The notes below the pieces were generated by a model. It was given only the letters and a program-made list of their open reading frames with translations, ran no database searches and was not told the origin of the DNA. Made by a program: the position numbers and the translations under genes. A stretch of 64,000 nt of DNA, taken from Zonotrichia leucophrys gambelii. Taxonomy: Eukaryota; Chordata; Aves; Passeriformes; Passerellidae. The DNA is taken from the NCBI RefSeq assembly GCF_028769735.1, contig NC_088177.1:13022599-13086598 (forward strand), written 5' to 3'. Shown piece after piece: positions 36,201 to 42,590 of this stretch; position 1 is the stretch's first letter; each line of letters opens with the position of its first letter.

Positions 36201-38916
36201 GAAATGAGTGACATGAAGCAATGTTGAGGCAAGGGGAGTAAGAAGAAAGAAAGAATAGGGGGAAAAAAAGGCAATATAAGAGGATGGAGGGTAGTATGCC
36301 AGAGAGAGAAGTAGGAAGAGGAGGTCCCTGTAACAAGAGACAGATCCTGCTGTTTTGAACAGGAAGTGGGAAATTGTTGTTTTCTGACCTTTGGGGCAGT
36401 TCAGGTGGGGGTGGCCATAACCCCCAGCACCCACCAGTATGGGAATATTCCTCCTTGATTCCTGCTCCAACAGAGAGGTGGGATTCAGGCCCTCTTTCTC
36501 CCCCTTGGCCTGTGTGCTGGGCCTCTACTTCAGGGCAAATTGGGGTCCCCAGGCTCTTTCTTCTTTTAATTTTTGTATCTGTGTAATCCTGAAAAATGGC
36601 AATTTCTTCTCCTTTCCTTAATGTCCAGTTCTACCAGCAGCTCCTGTTGTGCACCACAAGTCCCCAAAACATTCTCTGTGCTTCCTGTGTGTCCCTTGCT
36701 GGGGCTTAGTGCTGGCTTTGTGGTAAATCTCCACTGCTGCTTGGCATCGGGCGTCACGAGGGATGGCATTACACCCCTGGTCCCCTTGGACTTTGCCCAG
36801 GGATAAGGAATGCATGGAGAGGTGGCAGATCTGTACCTGCTGCTGTGCCTCTTCTGCACACAGTGCACCATCCTGCATTCTAGCACATAGCAGAGGTGGC
36901 AGCTCCCTCCTCTTGCTGAGCATCCCTGGTGCTGCCAGGGTGGCTGTGGAGGCTGGAGCTCTGCAGAGTCAGCAGGAGGGAACATGAGCTATGCAGAGGT
37001 GACATGTGTGCTGGGGAGGGGAGGTTCCATGGAATCTTGGCTCTAAGCAATGGGATCGGTTTGACCTGGAGGTCAGTGATAAGCAGAAAGGGATCTGGGC
37101 ATGGACAGCTAATGACCAGTGCTGGCTCTGAGAGGTCTGGTTTTCCTGTAATGCCTCCTGCTCTCTCAGCCTCAGGTGGAAGGAGTTTGCATTTCCCTGC
37201 AATGCCTGGCTATGGAAATAATTGCCTTTCAGGAGAATTTCCATGCAGGATAATTAATTAGCTGCTCTTTCTGGAGAGGCAGATGCAGAATCCCTGGACT
37301 CTTTCCATCCACACAGCCATTGCTAAATTAATGCCCTAACACTCACTTGTTTTGTTTCTTCTCTCCATAGCCACATAAAAGCCAAGGCAGCACCAGCAGA
37401 CTTCTGTCTGATGAAACAAGCTCAGAAACATCAGCTCCTGTAAGTACCCATTTGTCAGTGTCCAGTTCCTGCTGAGCCTCAGGGAATGGTTGAGACTGGA
37501 AGGGATCTGTGGGGGTCACCTGGTCCAACCCTTGTGCTCAGGCAGGGTCACCTAGAACTGGTTGCTCAAAACCTAAGTCCACATGGCTTTTGAATATCAA
37601 CAAGGATGGAGAACTGAAATGTGTCCAAGTAACTCCTGGACTTAAGGAATAAGGAGTTGCCAGACTATCTGTTGGATAGTTTATACTGCCACCAATAACT
37701 TAGTTTTCCCTCAGCACAGCTCTTCTGGGACTAGGCTCTGTGATCTGGCAGTGTTTGCTTTACTATTTCTTGGATTTCTGTCAGTTTTGAGCCATTCAGC
37801 TGCAAACTGAGGCTGAACAGTCAGGCTACAGATGCAGCACTGCTGTCCATGAATACCTTCTCTGTCAGAAACACCCAGTGCTGGTGCTGGTTGCCTTTCT
37901 CACTCAGTTCTGCCTTGCTTTGCTTTTGGTGGCCTGGCAAGTCTGTGCTTCTTGGGAGAGAAAAAGTTTGGAGGAACATCTTGAGGTTTCTTTCCCAAGG
38001 TAATAGTTTGGATGAGAGGTTCCCTAAGCTTCACCTTAATACCCCAAGCCAAGCTTCAGGAGCATTGGCTCCTCTCTCTGCTTCTCTGGCAGGAGCTGTG
38101 AAGGGGAGGGAAGTAGCTGAGCACTACCAAGTGTTTGTCTGGCAGGGCTGTGGAGAGCCTGGCAGTCTGAGGGAGATGAGGATGCTCTAGTGGATGTGGC
38201 TGTGTGAAAACTCACAGGGTTTTGTTTTATACTCCTGCTCTGTTCTTATCCCTCCCTGTGTGCTTGCTTTTTGAGACGAGGCCATTTCCCCAGGAAGCAG
38301 CTGTGACCAGGCATGCAGAGGGAATTCTGTCATGGTGTCCAGCTAGTGGTGCATGTAGGATTACCAAGGCTCAATGTTCAGCAATAGAGTCAGTAGAGGG
38401 GCTCTCGAAAGAGAATTTGGTGTTGTGCTGGTGCAATCTGAAGTAATTTTCATTCCTGGTGATTGACCAGATCCACAATCTCTTGTTTCTAGTTTACTAG
38501 GGAAAAGCTCTAAAAAAAACCCCATTCCCAAGTGATGCTGGACACTGTCAGGATTGTTTGTGTCTCTGTGGCATGAGATCAAAGTCCCTGGCTCCCATGA
38601 AGCTGGCAGCAATTTGAGCTTTGCCCTTGGCTAAATGAGGTTTATTCTCGCACTGTCTTTCTCTGAGATGTACGCTCAGGATCACTCTGTCTCAGCAGAA
38701 ATCTGCTACTTTATGAGTGGGTCCTTATCTGCTCAGTTCCTTTCACACGAGGCACTTAGAGAACTGGTGTGTTATTTTTCTTTCCTCAGAGAGGAGGAAG
38801 TGGCTCGGTTTCAAGAGGTTATCAGCGATCCCCAGTACAGAGCCAACCCCCTCGTGGCCATCAGCAAGCACCTCTCTGAGAGGCTGGGGCAGGGGGGAGC
38901 AGGGGAAGCCCTGTAG
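57..38916 (+). CDS. SLX9: SLX9 (FAM207A/C21orf70) ribosome biogenesis factor, complete six-exon coding region
   Basis: The coding region is the join of 57-185, 1551-1656, 31741-31809, 34800-34953, 37371-37439 and 38790-38916: 654 nt, 217 residues plus TAG. Every junction is GT-AG and the phases agree. The family works in the nucleolus in maturation and export of the pre-40S ribosomal subunit (known mainly from yeast Slx9). By recall, it matches the human protein (about 230 residues) in order: a Pro/Ala-rich N-terminus ending AAGK; the IDPDTLVQKLDLDSRS block; the basic KKEKMKLRRERWLQ helix; the lysine-rich helix leading to VVGDMQPLLEALPEL; and the C-terminal LLEEEVARFQEVISDPQYR and NPLVAISKHL blocks. 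The start at 57 has a strong Kozak context (gccgccATGG) in a CpG island. The N-terminus and the linker in exon 5 are the least conserved parts. Identification is firm although no alignment was run. Confidence 0.95.
186..1550 (+). other. SLX9: SLX9 intron 1
   Basis: The first part carries the tail of the CpG island and the 40-bp minisatellite at 411-540. The rest is unique-looking sequence with no recognised gene. Overlapping open frames near 164-830 are GC-rich chance frames running through the minisatellite. Confidence 0.85.
411..540 (+). repeat. Minisatellite, 40-bp unit, about 3.5 copies
   Basis: Units beginning agccctggtgctgc start at 411, 451, 491 and about 520. The first two are 40 bp and nearly identical; the last is shortened by about 11 bp and carries ctgctggg in place of ctgccggg, as does the third. 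It lies in SLX9 intron 1. High similarity between units suggests recent expansion and probable length variation. Confidence 0.9.
1551..1656 (+). CDS. SLX9: SLX9 coding exon 2
   Basis: The acceptor is a pyrimidine-rich tract ending cattag|gac and the donor is aacag|gtttgt. The 106 bases encode DWDLSSGVFSGLKIDPDTLV and then QKLDLDSRSIISSRT, entering in phase 0 and leaving one base over. The IDP-x-x-LVQKL-x-LD-x-RS motif is the family's most recognisable N-terminal block. Confidence 0.95.
1971..2190 (+). repeat. Direct duplication, copy A
   Basis: It begins gctaactaaccaacagcaga and matches 4063-4290 almost throughout, including attaaaggcttcacctggaa and gggccttgagggctgtt, with small indels and scattered substitutions. 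Flanking sequence on either side is unrelated. It may be a segmental duplication or two copies of an unrecognised interspersed repeat. Confidence 0.85.
2988..3039 (+). promoter_or_regulatory. Possible muscle-type promoter: E-box plus MEF2/TATA-like site
   Basis: An E-box CAGCTG lies at 2988-2993 and ttataaatag at 3030-3039, which fits both the MEF2 consensus YTAWWWWTAR and a TATA box. They lie about 30 and 75 bases upstream of the short ORF at 3070. Each motif alone is common by chance in 64 kb; the pairing with the ORF is what makes it notable. Function is inferred only. Confidence 0.25.
3070..3177 (+). CDS. Candidate 35-residue single-pass membrane micropeptide
   Basis: The ORF starts at ATG 3070 (a second in-frame ATG is at 3079) and ends TAA 3175-3177. 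The peptide starts MLQMCSACLPLWG and continues with about 20 uncharged, Leu/Ala-rich residues (LCAAFLLTALLTLLLGAL) that would form one membrane helix, ending QMIS. It resembles sarcolipin- and DWORF-type peptides only in size and hydrophobicity; no sequence motif of those families is recognised. The predicted 5' leader after the TATA-like box would be about 10 bases, and base -3 is C, so initiation context is weak. Leu-rich frames arise easily from CTG-rich DNA. It could well be chance. Confidence 0.2.
   Translation: MLQMCSACLPLWGLCAAFLLTALLTLLLGALQMIS
4063..4290 (+). repeat. Direct duplication, copy B
   Basis: Second copy of the element at 1971-2190, in the same orientation 2.1 kb downstream. 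It carries a few extra bases (gagcca before aagggctgc, and a longer T run) and lacks the tccc of copy A before tgtggttgcc. Similarity stops at both ends together. Confidence 0.85.
5481..5673 (+). mobile_element. CR1 retrotransposon 3' fragment
   Basis: The stretch reads as the avian CR1 3' end: gagggtgatgaggccctg, then cccagagaagctgtgcctgc, ccatccctggaagtgttcaa and the terminal tctgtgattctata. The middle, before the tail, is diverged by an insertion. Non-functional, 5'-truncated. Confidence 0.85.
9501..9529 (+). repeat. T-rich low-complexity run
   Basis: A 29-base stretch made of T runs interrupted by two C residues, in SLX9 intron 2. No element end was recognised next to it. Confidence 0.7.
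16689..16738. repeat. Perfect 22-bp inverted repeat with 6-base loop
   Basis: The left arm 16689-16710 (begins ctcaattgatcagagct) is exactly complementary to the right arm 16717-16738, around the loop gcttgg. There is no mismatch in 22 pairs, and pairing stops at both outer flanks. The arm contains three smaller palindromes (caattg, tgatca, gagctc). It is shorter than a normal microRNA precursor stem. It lies in SLX9 intron 2. Confidence 0.95.
17770..17795 (+). repeat. Poly-T run of 26 bases
   Basis: Twenty-six consecutive T residues in SLX9 intron 2, followed by cttta. It could be the reverse-strand tail of a retroposed sequence, but no element body was recognised next to it. Length is likely variable between individuals and prone to sequencing error. 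Confidence 0.85.
20962..20971. promoter_or_regulatory. Perfect CArG box (possible SRF site)
   Basis: cctatatagg fits CC(A/T)6GG exactly and is palindromic. A few such matches are expected by chance in a window of this size, and nothing around it marks a promoter. Confidence 0.15.
23119..23520 (+). mobile_element. CR1 retrotransposon fragment, plus strand
   Basis: Typical CR1 landmarks appear in order: tgtccagagaagggcagtgg, gcctggagaagaagaggctc, aggagggtgcagccaggtg, ggaaatggcctcatgttgca, gtttaggttggatactggga, and the end ggatttgatgatctttgagg. It stops abruptly where the opposite-strand copy begins. 5'-truncated. Confidence 0.9.
23521..23882 (-). mobile_element. CR1 retrotransposon fragment, minus strand
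   Basis: Read on the minus strand it carries tggcctcacctcaagtcctg, gcagttttgggc, a degraded linker, ttgttcagcctgacaagact and tataggttggatagcaggaa. The 3' tail is missing: it directly abuts the plus-strand copy ending at 23520, giving a tail-to-tail arrangement with no spacer. Confidence 0.85.
24675..24732 (+). mobile_element. CR1 3' tail fragment
   Basis: Only the last 58 bases of a CR1 are present: agctggatgatctttaaggg, cccttccagcccaaatcatt and ctgtgat. Confidence 0.75.
25505..25885 (-). mobile_element. CR1 retrotransposon fragment, minus strand
   Basis: On the plus strand it reads as reverse-complement CR1: caggttttgaatatttccat, gggtggagacctgggggctc, tgtcactgggcaccattggg, ccttttccagcc, cttagtggcccttacctgg, ggagcccaggaggggacctg and ctccagatgtggcctcactc. 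Several internal stretches are lost. Confidence 0.85.
26558..26690 (-). mobile_element. CR1-like fragment, minus strand (3' end)
   Basis: It begins with the reversed CR1 tail tcatagaattgttaaggtta, followed by gactgaatcccaccgttccc, gcactgccaggtgtgcccct and aagtgccacatccacacctt. This matches the CR1 group whose 3' part reads gatgtggcacttggggacat on the sense strand. Confidence 0.8.
27071..27140 (+). mobile_element. CR1 3' tail fragment
   Basis: Terminal 70 bases of a CR1: ccccatggcaggagttt, then taaggtcccttctagcccaa and accattctatgatt. Confidence 0.8.
29469..29485. repeat. Short (TA)n microsatellite
   Basis: About eight TA dinucleotides in SLX9 intron 2. Small and common; no function suggested. 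Confidence 0.8.
31358..31544 (+). mobile_element. CR1 3' fragment just upstream of SLX9 exon 3
   Basis: The sequence agaaatttctccttgtgagg, ggccctggcacaggctgaaa, cttggaagtgcccaaggcca, ggttagatggggcttggaac and attctgtgatcctatg is a CR1 3' end. It ends about 200 bases before the acceptor of SLX9 exon 3, so the exon's splice region is intact. Confidence 0.85.
31741..31809 (+). CDS. SLX9: SLX9 coding exon 3
   Basis: The acceptor is tctcttctag|gttt and the donor is ctgcaga|gtgagt. The 69 bases complete the split Gly codon from exon 2 and encode LQEKTILSKKEKMKLRRERW-LQ, a highly basic helix conserved in the family and probably contacting RNA. One base (a) is carried to exon 4. Confidence 0.95.
31810..34799 (+). 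other. SLX9: SLX9 intron 3
   Basis: Three kilobases without a recognised repeat or gene. Open frames at 33544-33987 and 33575-33958 overlap in different frames and show no recognisable domain. Confidence 0.85.
34800..34953 (+). CDS. SLX9: SLX9 coding exon 4
   Basis: The acceptor is gtgatgcag|aaa and the donor is caaaag|gttggt. The 154 bases encode the split Lys codon, then IESVKMAKKKQKAEAKRKAT, VVGDMQPLLEALPELSYL and a Gly/Arg linker ending RKPLK. The lysine-rich first half looks helical and continues the basic helix of exon 3. The VVGD-x-x-PL-x-x-ALPEL block is shared with the human protein. Two bases are carried on. Confidence 0.95.
34954..37370 (+). other. SLX9: SLX9 intron 4
   Basis: No repeat family was recognised. 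A 256-codon minus-strand frame (35566-36336) owes its openness to a purine-rich plus strand around 36120-36340, giving a Ser/Pro/Leu/Phe-rich, low-complexity translation, and is rejected as a gene. Confidence 0.85.
37371..37439 (+). CDS. SLX9: SLX9 coding exon 5
   Basis: The acceptor is ttctctccatag|cca and the donor is tcct|gtaagt. The 69 bases complete an Ser codon and encode HIKAKAAPADFCLMKQAQKH followed by QL and two bases of a Leu codon. This segment corresponds to the human linker before LLEEE and is variable, with only the Q-x-x-QLL end conserved. Phase agreement with exons 4 and 6 supports it. Confidence 0.9.
37440..38789 (+). other. SLX9: SLX9 intron 5
   Basis: Contains one minus-strand CR1 fragment (37481-37640) starting only about 40 bases after the donor of exon 5. 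The rest is unremarkable. Confidence 0.85.
37481..37640 (-). mobile_element. CR1-like fragment, minus strand
   Basis: It carries ggttgagactggaagggatc, ggtcacctggtccaaccctt, gtgctcaggcagggtcacct and a diverged cttttgaatatcaacaagga, the reverse of the CR1 3' region. It lies close behind the splice donor of SLX9 exon 5. Confidence 0.75.
38790..38916 (+). CDS. SLX9: SLX9 coding exon 6 (last)
   Basis: The acceptor is tttcctcag|aga. The 127 bases encode the C-terminal block EEEVARFQEVISDPQYRANP-LVAISKHLSERL and a Gly-rich tail ending EAL, then TAG at 38914-38916. The FQE-x-x-x-DP-Y-x-x-NPLVAI motif is the conserved C-terminal signature of the family. Confidence 0.95.
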
Positions 38917-39385
38917 AGCTCCAGCTGGGCCCGGACATGCACAGGCTGCAGTGGAGCACATCGCTGGCACCACATCCCAGCCTCTTGGCTCCTTGGAAGC
39001 GGTTCAGCAGATGATGAAAACCAAGAGCCCTGCTTTCTGTCTGCAGGAATAATGCAGCTCTCTCCTGACAGGGGCAGCTGCTCCTTCACAGGGTGTTCTG
39101 AGACATTCTTGGGCAGGCAGTAATCTCCCTGCAAAGTGTCTTGGTACATTTGCTCTTCTTGGGAGCAGGTATGGTTTCTGAAATTGTGCCCAATGGCCAT
39201 GTGTCTGTTTTCTGTCATTCCCCCTCTCTCCCTGACAACTTTGAGAAGAGGTTCTTGCTTGCTCTGTTCAGGACCCCGAGCCCTGGAGGCTTTTGGAGTT
39301 TGTCATGACCAGTGCTGCTGTTCATGGAGATTGTTTTCTGTGAGAAATTTGACTTTGGAATAAAACATACTTTGATACAGCACTG
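38917..39385 (+). other. SLX9: SLX9 3' UTR (end estimated)
   Basis: About 470 bases run from the SLX9 stop to the likely cleavage point some 20 bases after the AATAAA hexamer. No repeat was recognised in it and no long open frame in it is convincing. The end is inferred from the signal, not from transcript data. Confidence 0.7.
39359..39364 (+). promoter_or_regulatory. SLX9: SLX9 polyadenylation signal AATAAA
   Basis: A canonical AATAAA hexamer lies 443 bases after the SLX9 stop codon and is followed within about 30 bases by a GT-rich stretch (tttgtctggctcttgttttg), the usual downstream element. It is the first canonical hexamer after the stop codon that I noticed. Confidence 0.75.
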
Positions 39386-39706
39386 AATTTGTCTGGCTCT
39401 TGTTTTGGTAAATAGGAATTGAAATATGAGTTTCTTTCTCCGGAAAAATGATGTAAAATGATTGTTGTTTCCATGTGTACAGTGGATCAGGAGACTGCTG
39501 CAAGCAATGACAAATGACTACAGATCATGTCTAGATCAGGGACTTGCCTTCCTCCTGCCCTGGAGGGGCTTCCTGTGAGTGATGCTCATCCCTTTTGGCC
39601 TTTGAGCCTTGTTTAGCCTGCCCTGTAGGAGGCATCCCAATACATGTCCAGCCTGCAGGCTGTGAACTTCAGCCAGTCATTTTTGGGATTGGGAACCTCT
39701 GGAGCC

Positions 39707-39733
39707 TTTGGTAAAGGCTTTTCCTTTACCAAA
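39707..39733. repeat. 11-bp perfect hairpin downstream of SLX9
   Basis: tttggtaaagg (39707-39717) pairs exactly with cctttaccaaa (39723-39733) around a 5-base loop. It lies about 350 bases past the SLX9 polyadenylation signal. An 11-bp stem can arise by chance. Confidence 0.6.
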
Positions 39734-40244
39734 CACCAATGTTCAAAAAACCCCAGTGAATTTTTGTGGGGCACAGCTGAAGGCAGGGCCATTCCTTATT
39801 AGAGATGATCCTGATTTCACACCCAAAAATACCAGTGCTGTCTTTTGCACTGTAAAAAAAGTTTACTGATGCTTGTTAACCTTGGGAAAGCAGCCTGCTG
39901 CAGTTGACTCTGCCCCAGGTTAGTGCCTGAAACCAGCTTCACTGGAGGTGGCTGGCACCTTGATCCTACATGCCTTGCCTCAGTAGCAGTGCTGCTGTGT
40001 TCTGTCTCCAGGCTGGCACTGCTGAACAAAGGCTTTGTCTGGTGCCTCTTGGCTCTGGCAGTGCGGGCGCTGTTGCTGACTCTGCCTGTTAGAGCAATGC
40101 CACTCCTCTTCCCACAGGGCCTGGCAGCAGCTTCCTGCTGGCACAGGCCACGGGGAGAGAGATGCTGACTCTGCCCATCCTCCATTCTGTGGCTCTCAGG
40201 CTGGCCAGCCCCTGGTACAGCCATTCTTGTGCAGAAAGGGAGAC

Positions 40245-40643
40245 GAAGAAGGCAAAGACATCCAAGAATTGAGATTGTTCAGCCTGGACAAGACAAAACT
40301 TGGGGAAGACTGAGCCTGCACCCCCCTCCCTCAGTGTCTACAGGGGCTTCAAAGAAGGCAGGAGAGGAGCAGGACAAGGGGCAATGGCTTCACACTGCCA
40401 GAGGGTTGGGTAAGATATTGTGATATTGGGAAGAAATTGTTCCCTGTGAGGCTGCTGAGGCACTGGCACAGGTTGCCTAGAGAAGCTGTGGCTGCCCCAT
40501 CCCTGCAAGTGTTTCAGGTCAGTTTGGACAGGGCTTGGAGCAACCTGGGACAGTGGAAAGAGTTCCTGCCCATAGACCACTGGATGAACTTTAAGGCTCT
40601 TTCCAACCCAACCATAGTATAATTCTCTCATTCTGTGATTCTA
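40245..40643 (+). mobile_element. CR1 retrotransposon 3' fragment
   Basis: Landmarks in order are attgttcagcctggacaaga, caggggcttcaaagaaggca, gatattgggaagaaattgtt, aggcactggcacaggttgcc, agagaagctgtggctgcccc, acagggcttggagcaacctg, ctttccaacccaacc and attctgtgattct. About 400 bases, 5'-truncated. Confidence 0.9.
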
Positions 40644-42470
40644 AGTACAAAGGAAGATGGAAAACTGGAAACAGCAATGAGATAAGAAAAGGAATGGGAA
40701 CAGCAACAATGTTAATAAAAGAGTACAAAAGAGGGGGGGTGATTGATGTGCAGCAATGCTCACCCAGACCCTGAGACAATAAATGAGGACAGACAATGCT
40801 GCTATGTTTTTCATTGACTCCAAGCCAGTCCCACATGAGGTGGTATGGAAAAAATCCCTGGGTCCTAGTCAAAACTTGGATACACCTCTGCAAAACCAGC
40901 TCCAAGCACTCCAGGCATCACTGCCATCAAAGGCTCTGTGTGGGTAGGTCTCTCTGGGGTGGCAGCAATGTAGGGTCCTCACCCCTTGGGCTGCTGGTGG
41001 ATTTCCCAGCGCCTTTAGGTGGCTACAGCCAGAGCTGGTCACTGGAAATTTGGACACCAGCAGTGGAGTTGTCCAGCACTTTTTCCTTGCTCATCCTGCT
41101 TGCTGGGTCCCATTGTTTCCCATCAAACCCCTGGGAGCCAACAGAGCTGAAGCCTCACGATGTGGGAAGCAAAGGGGTGACTGATCTGGTGGAGGTGCTG
41201 AGCAAGGTGACCCCCAACCTTTTACTGCCTGGTGGCTGTCCCCACATGGAGATGTTGGGCCAGTGACCCCCCTCAGTGCCTCCTGTACCCAGCCTGGTGG
41301 CCCTTGATGGGCTGGCACCCACTTGGCTGTGTGTGTAGCTCTGAGCCCTGTGTTTGGAGTTGTTGGTCCCCCAGGAATTTAGCAGCAGTTAAACATGTGA
41401 GTGTTTAGAGCTCCAGTTCACAGCCTGCTGCTGCTGCAGGCATCTCCTGCCCCCGCCATCCGAGCAGTTGAGCAAAGGACTTAAAATCTGCCAGGAAACA
41501 GGCGTCTGAGACACAGAGTCGCCTTCGCAGTTGGCGTGTTTTCAGCATGATAAAAGCTTTCACGCCTTTTTTTTTCTTTTTTAGATAGCAGGGTGGGAAA
41601 AAAATAGCTTCCAAGCTGTAAGGAGTAGTTGTGCCAGAGGGGTGGGTGGGGGCCCAACCCGGCAGTTCCAGACTTGGCAAGAAGTGAGTAAGCAGTGAAT
41701 GCATCTCAGCTCAGCTCTGCAGAAATTTGGGGCTACTTTTTTGAGCTGTTCTCTTTCTTGTTGGGGATTTTGCCTTTGAAGGCTGTGCCTGCAAGTGGGA
41801 GCCAGGGTATCCTGTCCATCTGGTGGTGCCAGTGGGTATTTTCAGCTACACACAAAGCAGTGGGTGGAAGGGGATTCTCCCTTCCCATCAGCTCCTGGGT
41901 AGTGTTGTTGGTGTGCAGGGATAGTTTTTAATATCCCTGCTCTTCTACTCCCACGTTTCTCCATGGTACCTGTGATGGCCCATTGGCTGGTTGCTGCTGG
42001 AGCAGGGCTTGCATCAGGGCAGCAGCACAGCCTGGAAAGGTGCAGTGAGTCACTCAGACGCAGTCCAGCCCTAGGAAATCCCTTGGGTTGTGAGCACATA
42101 GCCTACGTCCTTCTTCCTTCCGCTTGCGGCCTTGGCTGCCCTGGAGAGTTTTCCTTACACACCTCATCCAAGTCCCCTTTGCCTGTGGAAAATGTGGCTT
42201 TTGCTGGGCTGAGAGCACCTTTGGTTTGAAGCCGCGAGCTGCCTTATGTGCCCATGGCTTTCTTTAAACCCTGGAGCTAACTAAGCATGTGAGATGGCTT
42301 TTGCCAGCCTTGCCAGCCCCGGCACTGAGGCACTGCTGCTGCTGTGGATATTGGGGTGGAGCTGGCTGCCTCCCAGGCTGCCACGGACACCTTGTGGCTT
42401 CTGGGCTCCACATGGCTTGTCCCAATGGGCTCCTTGAGGTGACTCCCAGGTTGTCCAGCTTAGAGCAGAG

Positions 42471-42590
42471 AGCAGTAACAGCCAGCCTACACTGGAGCTC
42501 ATCTGCCATGACCAGAACCTCCCTGGATGCTCATGGTTTAAAAACTGACCTTGTATTGGTCACTGAGCAGGTTACTTCATGACCTGTTGC
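42471..42590 (+). repeat. Direct duplication, 120 bp, copy 1
   Basis: Begins agcagtaacagccagcctac and ends cttcatgacctgttgc. It matches 45881-46000 with seven substitutions and no gap (about 94% identity). Flanks differ. Confidence 0.9.

Noticed and set aside
35566..36336. 256-codon minus-strand open frame in SLX9 intron 4
   Set aside because: Low-complexity Ser/Pro/Leu/Phe translation produced largely by a purine-rich plus strand; it resembles no known protein.
40229..40423. Basic start MQKGRRRRQRHPRIEIVQPG as a possible small protein
   Set aside because: The sequence is CR1 3' region; the frame is not the CR1 reverse transcriptase and is accidental.
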